The notes: generated by a model not told the origin, from the letters alone. DNA of 64,000 bases from Prochlorococcus marinus str. MIT 9515 (GCF_000015665.1 NC_008817.1:1364001-1428000); one strand, 5' to 3'. Shown: positions 7,646-15,880, counted from the first letter of the stretch. Made by a program: numbers and translations.

Positions 7646-8752
7646 ATGAATAAAATCAAAAGATCTGATTTTATATTAAAGCCATTTCTAAAAAGGAATA
7701 ATTTTAAAGCGTTCTATCAGCTAATAACTACTCTCGTACCAATAATCGCTATTTGGATTATTGTTTCTAAAATTGTATATTCTCCTCTTTTGCCAATTGC
7801 AAAAGGGATTTTATTGATTCCCATTCTCTTTCTTCTTACCCTATTATCTTCAAGAACATTCTCATTAATGCATGATTGTGGACATAATTCCTTATTTGAA
7901 AAACGTTCTTTGAATAACTTTTTTGGTTTTTTTCTAGGTTTGTTAAATGGAATACCTCATAAACCTTGGGCTAATGATCATGCATTCCACCATCGAAATA
8001 ATGGGAATTGGGAAATTTATAAAGGTCCTGTAGATGTGTTAAGCCTAGAAGATTATGAATCTCTTACTAAAAGAGAAAAACTTATTTATAAAATTAGTAG
8101 ACATTGGTTAATGCTTTTACCAGGAGGTTTCTTTTATTTGGTTATTAAAGCAAGATTAGGACTTATTTTGATTATCTTTAATTTTATTAAATCCTTGATG
8201 ATAGAAAGTTTTATTAAAATTAAAGAAAGAAATTATTCTCAACTTTTAAACATTAAATCAAGAATTAAACCTCCTTTCTCTGATTATGGAGATAATTTTG
8301 ATGAATTATTTGATCTGATTGCTAACAATATTATTGTTATAACTGGTTGGATAATTATGTGTAAGTGGTTAGGAGCCGTATTTTTCTTAACTTTTTATTC
8401 GATAATATTAACTTTTTCAGCAGCAATTTTCATATGTATCTTTTTCATACAACATAACTATGAAAATGCATATGCGAGTAATACAAAAAACTGGGATATT
8501 GTCGAAGGTGCAATTTTTGGAAGCAGCAATTTAGATATACCAAATTGGTTAAATTGGTTCTTAGCTGATATTTCTTTTCACAGCATTCATCATCTATCAG
8601 AAAGAATCCCTAATTACAATTTAAGAGCTTGTCATAAAGCAAATATACATTTACTAAAAAAGTCAAAATTTCTTAAATTAAGTGACTTCCCTAATTGTTT
8701 TAAATATATTATTTGGGACAGTAAAAATGAAAATCTAATCCCAATTAATTAA
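7646..8752 (+). CDS. Membrane fatty-acid desaturase, DesA-like, 368 aa
   Basis: Integral membrane di-iron desaturase. The three histidine boxes are HDCGH (76-80), HAFHH (112-116) and HSIHH (312-316), the last followed by the IPNYNLRACH stretch seen in cyanobacterial acyl-lipid desaturases (DesA, omega-3 types). Four or more hydrophobic helices lie between the boxes. The likely role is introducing double bonds into membrane lipid acyl chains, tuning fluidity with temperature or light. Exact regiospecificity is not readable. It differs strongly from the second desaturase at 12515-13693, so the two are not a recent duplication. Confidence 0.85.
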   Translation: MNKIKRSDFILKPFLKRNNFKAFYQLITTLVPIIAIWIIVSKIVYSPLLPIAKGILLIPILFLLTLLSSRTFSLMHDCGHNSLFEKRSLNNFFGFFLGLLNGIPHKPWANDHAFHHRNNGNWEIYKGPVDVLSLEDYESLTKREKLIYKISRHWLMLLPGGFFYLVIKARLGLILIIFNFIKSLMIESFIKIKERNYSQLLNIKSRIKPPFSDYGDNFDELFDLIANNIIVITGWIIMCKWLGAVFFLTFYSIILTFSAAIFICIFFIQHNYENAYASNTKNWDIVEGAIFGSSNLDIPNWLNWFLADISFHSIHHLSERIPNYNLRACHKANIHLLKKSKFLKLSDFPNCFKYIIWDSKNENLIPIN

Positions 8753-8754
8753 AA

Positions 8755-8907
8755 CTAGCTGAATCTTCTTCTCATTTTCCTTTTTAGAGGAACATTACTG
8801 TAAGCGTGGGCTCCAATAGATGGAGGCAAGTCGTTTTTAACAGGATGAATAAATGCATTTGCCATGCTTTCTAACATTTTAGAAAACCAATTTATAATTG
8901 ATTTCAT
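8755..8907 (-). CDS. Hypothetical small basic protein, 50 aa
   Basis: ATG at 8907 gives MKSIINWFSKMLESMANAFI then HPVKNDLPPSIGAHAYSNVP and an Arg/Lys-rich end. The Pro/Gly/aromatic segment with a basic tail looks like a conserved peptide rather than a random frame. It ends 2 bp after the desaturase gene, tail to tail. Function is unknown. Confidence 0.55.
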   Translation of the reverse strand: MKSIINWFSKMLESMANAFIHPVKNDLPPSIGAHAYSNVPLKRKMRRRFS

Positions 8908-9034
8908 ATGAAAATATAAAAAGTACATTATTATCATCTAACAATATTTTAAAAAAGTAAATCAGCATAAAGACTGATTTACTTTCAATATTATTAATTA
9001 GAAGATAATAACTAGTAAAGGGTAAATCATCTTT

Positions 9035-9247
9035 ATGAATAAGCAAAAATGGATCCCTACAAATTATCAAAAAGATAGGCTAATATCTTGCACGAAAAGA
9101 TACATATATCAAAAGTTAAATGAACTACAAAAAGAAATTGAATGTCCGAATGAATTTATTTTTGATTTTATAAAAGATATCCAACAAGACTGGGACTCAA
9201 ATAGTTATAAATTAAAAGCAGAGAATTTACAAAAAAATCAACTTTAG
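9035..9247 (+). CDS. CPxE-motif small protein, 70 aa
   Basis: A helical soluble protein with KLNELQKEIECPNEFIFDFI, matching the CPxE pattern of 2550-2726 and 40692-40916 (minus strand). Before the motif lies a basic helix (KDRLISCTKRYIYQ); after it, an acidic/aromatic helix (IKDIQQDWDS). Function is unknown. The antisense frame at 8879-9070 is a shadow. Confidence 0.65.
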   Translation: MNKQKWIPTNYQKDRLISCTKRYIYQKLNELQKEIECPNEFIFDFIKDIQQDWDSNSYKLKAENLQKNQL

Positions 9248-9450
9248 AGCAAAATTTAAAATAAATATAATTATGTTTTTAAGTATTAAATTAATCCTAT
9301 AAAGATAGATTGAAACTAAGTATTTGGCTGTTAATAACAACAAAATACAAAGATAGTAACTAATACTTATTTATTCGTAATTTCTTAACAAAGCAACAAT
9401 TAACTTTTAAAGCTATGCTATATCTCATTCCAAATTAAGGAACAAAAATT

Positions 9451-9609
9451 ATGGAAGATTTGTTTTTTTCTTCGAATCAAATAACAAAAAAAGATACTAT
9501 AGATTCATATTTTGAATGCATTAGTGAATGCAGCATTGTTGATGGCCATCAAGAATGTATAACTCGATGTGTAGAAATTCATCTTAAAGGAGGAAATAAA
9601 AATGAATAA
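9451..9609 (+). CDS. Twin CX3C small protein, 52 aa
   Basis: ATG at 9451, about 9 bp after AAGGAA. It contains FECISECSIVDGHQECITRC, two CX3C motifs separated by eight residues. Twin CX3C in two short helices is the pattern of helical hairpins held by two disulfides (as in small Tim proteins) or of a four-Cys metal site. Paralogues sit at 36981-37166 and 37449-37598. The 3' end overlaps the next gene by 8 bp, so translation is probably coupled. Confidence 0.7.
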   Translation: MEDLFFSSNQITKKDTIDSYFECISECSIVDGHQECITRCVEIHLKGGNKNE

Positions 9610-9751
9610 AAAATATTCTCTTCAAAGAAAAACAACTTTAAAGTGGAACTCTAATGGCGATCTTTCTGAGATTGATATGCTGAGAATTTTGGATAAAATT
9701 TCGGCTTCTGAACTGAATCAATGTGAATTAACATGTGATTTAGATCAATAA
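9602..9751 (+). CDS. Small protein overlapping the twin-CX3C gene, 49 aa
   Basis: ATG at 9602 lies inside the end of the twin-CX3C gene (ATGAATAA shared). The preceding AAAGGAGG serves as ribosome binding site. The protein has a basic start, a Leu/Ile helix and a terminal CELTC (one CX3C). The overlap and shared Cys spacing suggest the two peptides act together. No family is recognised. Confidence 0.6.
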   Translation: MNKKYSLQRKTTLKWNSNGDLSEIDMLRILDKISASELNQCELTCDLDQ

Positions 9752-9837
9752 ACACGGGAAAAATATATTGAATATCTTTTAATAAACTATTTATAAAAAT
9801 ATCAATTTTCTATATAAATATATTGTTTATTGAATCA

Positions 9838-10011
9838 ATGATTAAGAATATAAATGACTTCAAAAAGCTCAATAATGTTCACATGAGAGAAAAAAATCTG
9901 AATTTAATACTAGATTCCCGTTCCTAAAAACTTGCTCAAGAAGATCTTAATTTGCTGAGAAGTCATGAAATGCGTGGTATTAGAATGCTTCTAGAAATAG
10001 CTAAGCCTTAA
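9838..10011 (+). pseudogene. Decayed LOG-family N-terminal fragment with in-frame stop
   Basis: From ATG 9838 the frame reads NLNLILDSRS, then a TAA at 9925-9927, then continues in the same frame KLAQEDLNLLRSHEMRGIRM and LLEIAKP before a second stop. The DSRS...EDL..LR..E.RG.RM.LEI.KP pattern resembles the N-terminal arm of cyanobacterial LOG-family (lysine decarboxylase-like) proteins. The catalytic Rossmann part is absent. It is most likely a degraded partial copy. Confidence 0.5.
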
Positions 10012-10174
10012 TTAATACTAGAAGAGCAAAATATCTTATAAACTATCACTGTTTTTGGATGAACCAACAATTATTTTTGTAGGTAGGGCGTAATCCATGT
10101 TATGGCTATAATTCTATATTTGTATTATTAATATCAACCATTAAAATTTACTGAACCTGTTTTCAAAATTGAGG

Positions 10175-10321
10175 CTAATAAATATCCTTTTTAGATTTAC
10201 TTTTATTTTGTAAATTATTAGAAATTTCTTGCCTTGTTAATTGTATAGGTTCTACTTTGCCGGCATCGCCATGCGTTGGGCAATAGTAGGTCATTAACAT
10301 CCATTTTTTATCTTTATTCAT
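10175..10321 (-). CDS. Hypothetical small protein, 48 aa
   Basis: Starts MNKDKKWMLMTYYCPTHGDA after AAGGAG (ribosome binding site). The segment TYYCPTHGDAGKVEPIQLTR is followed by a basic Ser/Lys tail. One Cys and one His in CPTH could take part in metal binding, but one pair alone is weak evidence. The strong ribosome binding site supports a real gene. Confidence 0.55.
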   Translation of the reverse strand: MNKDKKWMLMTYYCPTHGDAGKVEPIQLTRQEISNNLQNKSKSKKDIY

Positions 10322-10513
10322 AAAATTCTCCTTTAATTAAATAGCAGTAACCTTATTTAGGACATAAACTTAAAATGCTTCTAATATTTAATATTTTTTT
10401 TTCTTTTGCTTAACAATATATAAAGTTGTAAAGATATTGCCTTGCTAGATATAAATACGCATGACTAAAAAAACAATTACTGCTATTTGTAAGATAAATT
10501 TTTAAATAAATTA

Positions 10514-10645
10514 ATGTCTCTAGAATCTATACTTATGGTTGTGGCTCCAATATGTGTTTTTACAGCAGGAGTTATTATTTTGCCAATATTAGTAAAACCA
10601 CGAAAGCAGTCAGATACTCCTAAAAGATATGTTCGAGGCTTATAA
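10514..10645 (+). CDS. Single-helix micro-protein, 43 aa
   Basis: The frame is MSLESILMVVAPICVFTAGV with more hydrophobic residues to about position 28, then a basic tail KPRKQSDTPKRYVRGL. One membrane helix with a cytosolic positive tail. It lies upstream of the HAD gene on the same strand. Confidence 0.55.
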   Translation: MSLESILMVVAPICVFTAGVIILPILVKPRKQSDTPKRYVRGL

Positions 10646-10756
10646 ATTTAATCCAGATTTTATAAATATTTTATTGACAGACAAAAAGTAATTGAATAAC
10701 GAAATAAAAATTAAGACTATATTAAATTAAAGTCTTTCTAAAATATTTGTATAAAA

Positions 10757-11434
10757 ATGGAATTCCCAGAAGCAATTCTTTTTGATTTAGATGGTGTTCT
10801 ATTAGATACAGAACCATTACTAGCTTATGCGTGGAATGAAACCGCCAAAGAATATAATCACTATTTATCAAACGATAACTTATTACAATTAAAGGGAAGA
10901 AGAAGAAGAGATTGCGCAAAAAAAGTTTGTAAATGGATAAATAAAGAAAATTCAATCGAGGAATTACTAATTACTCAAAAATTAAAAGTAGATAAACAGC
11001 TCAGCAAAGCAAAACCTTTTAAGGGGGCAATAGATCTAATCAAATTTTGTATAAATACAAAATTACCTATTGCTTTAGTAACAAGTAGTAGTAGCCAGAG
11101 TTTTAAAATCAAAAGCTCTTCAAATTCCTGGTTAAATTTATTCGAAACAAAAATTCTTGGAGATGATAAATTTATATCTGCTGGCAAGCCTTCACCTGAT
11201 CCTTATTTGAGAGCATTAAAGATTTTAGATGTAAATCCATTTAAAACATGGGTGATAGAAGACTCATATGCAGGATCAGTTTCAGGACTGAGAGCTGGCT
11301 GTAATTTAATATTTTTTTCCAAAGATAATGAGATCCTTAATAAATTAATAAATGAATTTAACCAAGAAAAGATTCAAAAAATTAATGAGTTGTCAGAGAT
11401 TATTTATTATTTAAAGTTATATAAAGGTTTTTAA
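10757..11434 (+). CDS. HAD-superfamily hydrolase, beta-phosphoglucomutase/CbbY-like, 225 aa
   Basis: All four HAD motifs are visible: motif I DLDGVLLD (nucleophile Asp10, acid Asp12), motif II VTSSSS, motif III Lys in AGKPSPDPY, motif IV VIEDS. The helical cap between motifs I and II (about residues 16-85) places it in the subclass with beta-phosphoglucomutases and phosphoglycolate phosphatase-like enzymes. It is probably a soluble phosphatase or phosphomutase acting on a small sugar phosphate. The antisense frames at 10722-10955 and 10975-11187 are shadows. Confidence 0.85.
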   Translation: MEFPEAILFDLDGVLLDTEPLLAYAWNETAKEYNHYLSNDNLLQLKGRRRRDCAKKVCKWINKENSIEELLITQKLKVDKQLSKAKPFKGAIDLIKFCINTKLPIALVTSSSSQSFKIKSSSNSWLNLFETKILGDDKFISAGKPSPDPYLRALKILDVNPFKTWVIEDSYAGSVSGLRAGCNLIFFSKDNEILNKLINEFNQEKIQKINELSEIIYYLKLYKGF

Positions 11435-11463
11435 ACTAATCAAATTAAATCCTAATTCTTAAT

Positions 11464-12102
11464 ATGTGCGGAAGATTTGAACTAAAAACTAAATTTGAGA
11501 ACTTACCAAAAGTTTTAAAACAAGACTATCCAAGTGCGCTTAATACTAAATACGAGACCCAGAATTTAATTCGACCTAATGATCCAGTCCTTGTAATTAA
11601 GAATGAAGGAAAAATTCAGACTACTTTTATGACATGGGGGTTTATCTCGCCATGGGCTAAAGACCCTTTTGACAAGAGAAGACCTAGACCCTTTAATGCG
11701 AGGTCAGAAAGTGTTGAAGAGAAAAAATTGTTTAGCGGAAGCTGGAAACATAAAAGATGCTTAATACCTGCAAGCGGTTTTTTTGAAAAAAAATATCGTA
11801 TTAGAAAAGATAATTATGAAACTTTTTGGTTAGGAGGGATTTGGAGTAAATGGTCTTCACTTGATGGTGCTGAGTTAGAAAGTTGCTGTATTTTAACGAC
11901 TGAAGCAAATGATTTAGTGAAACGTTTACATCATCGTATGCCAGTGATCATACCAAATGGATACGAAAAAAACTGGACTGATCAGGTTAAGGATACTGAT
12001 GAATTGAAAGGGTTAATTCCCATAATGAGGGGTTGGCCTTCTTCCGGATGGATAACAGAAGAAATTAATAAAAAGCCCACTACCCAAATGAGCTTATTTT
12101 AA
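11464..12102 (+). CDS. SRAP-domain protein (YedK/HMCES family), 212 aa
   Basis: Begins MCGRFEL, with Cys2 exposed after Met removal; this Cys forms a thiazolidine crosslink to abasic sites in single-stranded DNA in the family. Other active-site residues are seen: Asn78 in RPFNARSES, Glu108 in GFFEKK (family GFYEW), and His157 in HHRMPV. Length is normal. The role is protecting abasic sites during replication or SOS response. It starts 30 bp after the HAD gene, so the two may be an operon. Confidence 0.92.
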   Translation: MCGRFELKTKFENLPKVLKQDYPSALNTKYETQNLIRPNDPVLVIKNEGKIQTTFMTWGFISPWAKDPFDKRRPRPFNARSESVEEKKLFSGSWKHKRCLIPASGFFEKKYRIRKDNYETFWLGGIWSKWSSLDGAELESCCILTTEANDLVKRLHHRMPVIIPNGYEKNWTDQVKDTDELKGLIPIMRGWPSSGWITEEINKKPTTQMSLF

Positions 12103-12196
12103 AAAACATATTAATTTTTTTTGTTATGGAGATTTATTAACTATTTTGTTTTATCATTTGAGCTTAAATAGTTTTAGATTAGTTCCAGTTAAGTTA

Positions 12197-12328
12197 ATGG
12201 TTAAAGTAGTTAACAGAAAAATTAGATTTTTAAGATGGCTAAATACTGGTTTAATCTTACCTCTTTCTGCATTCGCTATTACTTCAACTCTATTTCTATA
12301 TTTAGTTCTATTGATAGCCCTAAAATAA
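12197..12328 (+). CDS. Single-helix micro-protein, 43 aa
   Basis: ATG at 12197 gives a basic start (MVKVVNRKIRFLRWLNTG) and one long hydrophobic helix to the end (LILPLSAFAITSTLFLYLVL). An upstream TTG at 12146 would extend it by 17 residues. The positive-inside rule fits. No family is recognised. Confidence 0.5.
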   Translation: MVKVVNRKIRFLRWLNTGLILPLSAFAITSTLFLYLVLLIALK

Positions 12329-12376
12329 TTATTTGCGATGAATTAATAACTTTCTAAAGATTTAAAAAATATTCAT

Positions 12377-12419
12377 AAATGTTCAAAAATTTACCCTAAT
12401 TAATACTATTTGAACATTT
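12377..12419. repeat. 11-bp inverted repeat upstream of desaturase
   Basis: Arms AAATGTTCAAA (12377-12387) and TTTGAACATTT (12409-12419) are perfect complements with a 21-bp loop, ending 95 bp before the desaturase start. It could be an operator dyad or an RNA stem-loop in the leader. No T-run follows, so it is not a typical terminator. Confidence 0.45.
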
Positions 12420-12514
12420 GACACTACACAGTACTTTCACAAAAAGAATCTTTGATGGATAATAAATTATGTAGATTAAAATTTATTTAAAACTAAATCC
12501 TAACCAAAAAAAAT

Positions 12515-13693
12515 TTGAGTAATATTAATTTTTCTGGCCTTAAAGGTCAAGCACTTGCAATAAAGATGAGTGATATCCCAAGCTTGAAAGAGTTTCAAAG
12601 TGTGATTCCAAATCACTGCTTCAAACCTCAAACCAGAACTTCATTACGCTATCTTTTACAGTCGACCATTATTCAGGCAATTGTTATAGCAATAGGATTA
12701 ACTATTCCTTTCACTCAAAGTATGATCCCAATTTGGATTCTTTATGCATTTTTATCAGGAACAACTGCGATGGGTTTTTGGGTAATTGCCCACGAATGTG
12801 GTCATGGGGCATTCTCGAAAAATAGGACCTTGGAAACCATTACTGGATATTTACTTCATTCATTATTATTAGTTCCATATTTCTCTTGGCAACGTTCACA
12901 TGCAGTCCATCATCGTTTCACCAATCATATAACCAATGGAGAAACTCACGTCCCAATAGTTATTGATGGGAATGGAATTAGCGAAAAAGTTGGAGGTGAA
13001 AAGGAACTTTCTTTTTCAAGTAAATTAGGCAAAACTAAGTATGGAATTCTCCAACTTGTTCTTCATCTTATTTTTGGTTGGCCTGCTTATTTATTATCAG
13101 GAAGTACAGGAGGGATCAAATATGGAACTTCAAATCATTTTTGGCCAAGGAAACCTTTTTCTAAGACATTATGGCCTGCTGTATGGGCTAAGAAAGTTTG
13201 GATTTCAGACATTGGTGTAGCTGCAGTAATAATTGGACTTATTATTTTAGTTACCAAATATGGAATTTTTCCAATAATAGCAATGTATTTTGGTCCCTTA
13301 TTAGTAGTTAATTGTTGGTTAGTTATCTATACTTGGCTTCATCATACAGATTCAGATGTTCCACACCTCGCTAATTCAGAATTTTCTTTTATGAGAGGAG
13401 CCTTCCTTTCCATTGATAGGCCTTATGGCAAGATTATTAATTTACTTCATCATAATATTGGTTCAAGTCATGTAGTTCATCATGTGTGCCCAACTATTCC
13501 TCACTATCATGCTACGAAGGCAACTCTTGCAATAAAAAAAGCATTCAATAAAGCCTACCTTTTCAATCCCGATCCAATACATAAGGCTTTATGGAATATT
13601 GCTTGTAATTGTATTGCTGTTAAATCAGAGATGGATGACGGAAGGTATATTTGGCAATCCTCTTACAAAAAAAATGTTCAAACCAAATTCTGA
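12515..13693 (+). CDS. Delta-12/omega-3-type (FAD2-like) fatty-acid desaturase, 392 aa
   Basis: Membrane di-iron desaturase with His boxes HECGH (93-97), HAVHH (130-134) and HVVHH (319-323), the latter followed by CPTIPHYHA, the signature order of the plant FAD2/FAD3-type group. Four membrane helices are arranged in two pairs. It probably desaturates acyl chains of membrane lipids. The start is TTG at 12515; an ATG inside (residue 18) would cut the conserved N-terminus. The presence of two unlike desaturases in 5 kb points to a lipid-remodelling function for this region. Confidence 0.88.
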   Translation: MSNINFSGLKGQALAIKMSDIPSLKEFQSVIPNHCFKPQTRTSLRYLLQSTIIQAIVIAIGLTIPFTQSMIPIWILYAFLSGTTAMGFWVIAHECGHGAFSKNRTLETITGYLLHSLLLVPYFSWQRSHAVHHRFTNHITNGETHVPIVIDGNGISEKVGGEKELSFSSKLGKTKYGILQLVLHLIFGWPAYLLSGSTGGIKYGTSNHFWPRKPFSKTLWPAVWAKKVWISDIGVAAVIIGLIILVTKYGIFPIIAMYFGPLLVVNCWLVIYTWLHHTDSDVPHLANSEFSFMRGAFLSIDRPYGKIINLLHHNIGSSHVVHHVCPTIPHYHATKATLAIKKAFNKAYLFNPDPIHKALWNIACNCIAVKSEMDDGRYIWQSSYKKNVQTKF

Positions 13694-13809
13694 TAATTTA
13701 ACTCATATCACATAAATTTACGCAAATCTGAAAATAATATAAAAGATTCAGGAAATTAGGTACTTTCTATCTTAAATAGTTAACTATATAAACGTTATAA
13801 GATTAAGTC

Positions 13810-13971
13810 ATGAGTGGAGACAACCTATACGGGAAACAACCAATTAAGTTTTACTCTGAGGAAGTAACACTTACCAAAGTACAATTATTAGAGAAGCAAC
13901 TAAGTTTAGGAGATAAAGTAACAGACCTAGATGAGAAACATAAGGAATGGAGTAGGAAGTTATCAGGATAG
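13810..13971 (+). CDS. FYS-family small protein, 53 aa
   Basis: A soluble, charged protein: FYSEEVTLTKVQLLEKQL, then DLDEKHKEWSRKLSG. It aligns with 29575-29760 (FYSNDMAVSKDQLAHNQL then NLDQKHKAWAQEN), so both belong to one small paralogous family with FYS, QL and DxKHKxW landmarks. Function is unknown. Confidence 0.65.
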   Translation: MSGDNLYGKQPIKFYSEEVTLTKVQLLEKQLSLGDKVTDLDEKHKEWSRKLSG

Positions 13972-14069
13972 TTTTCTAATAATATAAATTAAAGATACAT
14001 TAAAAAGTAAGGAGTATAAAAATGAATTTCGACTTTAAATGTATTGCAAGTTTTATTTAAAATTAATTA

Positions 14070-14717
14070 TTATTTAGAAACTTTCCTATAAATTACAGAA
14101 AAGTTATTTGCTGGCATTTGACATAACTTTTCTTGAACGAAACTATTTTTGATGGCTTCATTGCTTACTTCTTCAAGATTTCGGATACCCCATAACTTAT
14201 TTTGCATTTTTAATGATTTATCAAATAAATTATTACTTTGACTTGTGTGCTTATTACCAATTTTAAAAGGCCCGTACAATATTAAAAATTGTCCATTTTT
14301 TAATAATTTACTAGACTCCCTAAATAATGATTTTGTGCAATTCCAGCATGCTATATGAATCATATTTATAGATATAATAATATGAAGGGATTCTTTTACC
14401 TTCGAGGGAATTATCCAAGGAATGTTCTCAACATTTATGTCTATAGGTTGAGGCATTTTAAAATTTAGTCCTTCATAATCAATCCAGGCAGCGATACTAT
14501 TTCTATGAATAAGAAGAGGATCACTTGATTGCCATAGTATTTCCGGGAAGCGTTTTTGAAATACAACAGCGTGTTCCCCACTACCACTACCAATTTCTAA
14601 GATTGATCCTCCTTTAAGCGGAATTGTTGATAATAAATCTCCTATACACTTTCTATTACGATTAGTGGCAGGAAAAAAAAGTCTATTATCTTTAATCAAA
14701 AAAGTCCCTTTATACAA
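14070..14717 (-). CDS. DUF938 family SAM-dependent methyltransferase-like protein, 215 aa
   Basis: Methyltransferase fold with glycine motif I ILEIGSGSGEHAVVFQK and the DUF938 landmarks FFPATNRNRKCIGDLL near the start, WQSSDP, IISINMIHIACW and LILYGPFKI. SAM binding is implied; the substrate is unknown (in eukaryotes the related METTL26 is uncharacterised). Length is normal. It is transcribed away from the plus-strand micro-genes at 13810-13971. Confidence 0.85.
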   Translation of the reverse strand: MYKGTFLIKDNRLFFPATNRNRKCIGDLLSTIPLKGGSILEIGSGSGEHAVVFQKRFPEILWQSSDPLLIHRNSIAAWIDYEGLNFKMPQPIDINVENIPWIIPSKVKESLHIIISINMIHIACWNCTKSLFRESSKLLKNGQFLILYGPFKIGNKHTSQSNNLFDKSLKMQNKLWGIRNLEEVSNEAIKNSFVQEKLCQMPANNFSVIYRKVSK

Positions 14718-14768
14718 AAAAAGTAATAATTAATATTTGTTCAGCGATATAATTATATATATATTTAT

Positions 14769-14933
14769 TTATTTAGCTCGTCGCAATTTTGGGGCTTTAT
14801 AAAACATTATTTTCAAGCTAAAGAATAGGATCATAACTGTAAGCAAAGGTAAAATATAAAGTATCAAATCAGTACCAAATAAAGAAGGAATGCTTGCAAA
14901 AATTAAATGCATGTAATAAGTAGCAAATGACAT
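14769..14933 (-). CDS. Small membrane protein, 54 aa
   Basis: The frame has an N-terminal amphipathic part (MSFATYYMHLIFASIPSLFG) and a strong membrane helix (residues 21-43), then a basic end KAPKLRRAK. It lies 51 bp upstream of the DUF938 gene on the same strand and could share its transcript. Confidence 0.55.
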   Translation of the reverse strand: MSFATYYMHLIFASIPSLFGTDLILYILPLLTVMILFFSLKIMFYKAPKLRRAK

Positions 14934-15091
14934 AAATCTTTTATCTAATTAATTTATTATTAGCAATAATTTGATAAAAAAAAAAGAGTATTTTTTCTAG
15001 TTTAAAAAATTTAAATTTTATTTTAATATAAATAACTTTTTTTGATATTAGACTTTATTAATAGGGAATTCTGATTACTAATTTAAGGATT

Positions 15092-15170
15092 AAAAAAGAT
15101 GAGTCAGCCTGTATCCCTACTAGCTGACTCTTAAGTAATCTTAGTTAAGATTAACCTAAAGTGAGGTTAT
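15092..15170 (-). ncRNA. Putative sRNA with TAGTAGGGATACA loop (copy 1)
   Basis: On the minus strand two small hairpins (arms at 15153-15168 and 15137-15152) precede a third: stem GAGTCAGC/GCTGACTC (15130-15123 with 15108-15101) with loop TAGTAGGGATACAG, then ATC and six T (to 15092). The loop is the same 13-mer as in the hairpin at 19805-19830. The terminator shape plus conserved loop fits the Yfr2-type/Cyano-1 small RNAs of marine cyanobacteria, as I remember them. The 5' end is estimated. Confidence 0.55.
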
Positions 15171-15619
15171 TTAAGATAAGACTAAAGTATTAAAATTAAA
15201 AAAAATACTATTAATTGATTACTAAAAAAATAAAGAAGATTATAGTTATTATGCCTTAGATATTGCACTCACTATATTTTAGTATTGTTCAATAACTGAA
15301 AATGGAAATTCTTTTTACATCTTTATTAACAAATTAAAATTAACATTTGGAGAAAATAAATTCCAAATAACGTAATAAAATTTTGGATATTACTTTTTAA
15401 AATCTAACTATAAACACAGTAATAGATTAAATTATGTTATAGTTAAATCATCTCAGGTAGAGATAAGCATAATTTATATTGACAACGCAAAAAAAATTCT
15501 CAAATTGCAAGAGTCAATAACTTTAAATGAATAACTAAATTTGTTATTTAAAACACAGGTCAAACAGTAAAAATCAATTCTTATCAAGCCTGAATTAATA
15601 GCTTCAAAAAATTAATTCA
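15171..15619. other. Gene-poor stretch, no gene seen
   Basis: Very AT-rich, with frames broken on both strands. It probably includes the promoter of the minus-strand sRNA candidate and of the micro-gene at 15620. Nothing else is supported. Confidence 0.4.
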
Positions 15620-15757
15620 ATGAAAAAACTTAACAAAAAGTATGCTGATTTATTGCATCAAGCTTCTATAGCAACTGGAAGAAAAGAAGCAGTAGGACTT
15701 CTACATAAAGCAGCTAAGCTACAAACTAAATTTGAGAAAAGCCTAGATTCTAAATAA
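15620..15757 (+). CDS. Hypothetical small basic protein, 45 aa
   Basis: Starts MKKLNKKYADLLHQASIATG, then RKEAVGLLHKAAKLQTKFEK. A soluble amphipathic two-helix peptide (Ala/Leu on one face, Lys on the other) with good codon pattern. No family is recognised. It could bind nucleic acid through its basic face, which is inference only. Confidence 0.55.
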   Translation: MKKLNKKYADLLHQASIATGRKEAVGLLHKAAKLQTKFEKSLDSK

Positions 15758-15880
15758 CATTTATTTGATTTGGAACTGAAATTAAGGTGTATAGATTTCA
15801 TTTTGATTTTTCTTCAAAAATTGTTTATGAAATTATCTAATTATAAATAAAAATATTATCAAGTAATTACGACATATAAA

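Noticed and set aside
14021-14059. 12-codon frame MNFDFKCIASFI with a fair ribosome site
   Set aside because: Too short to support as a gene.
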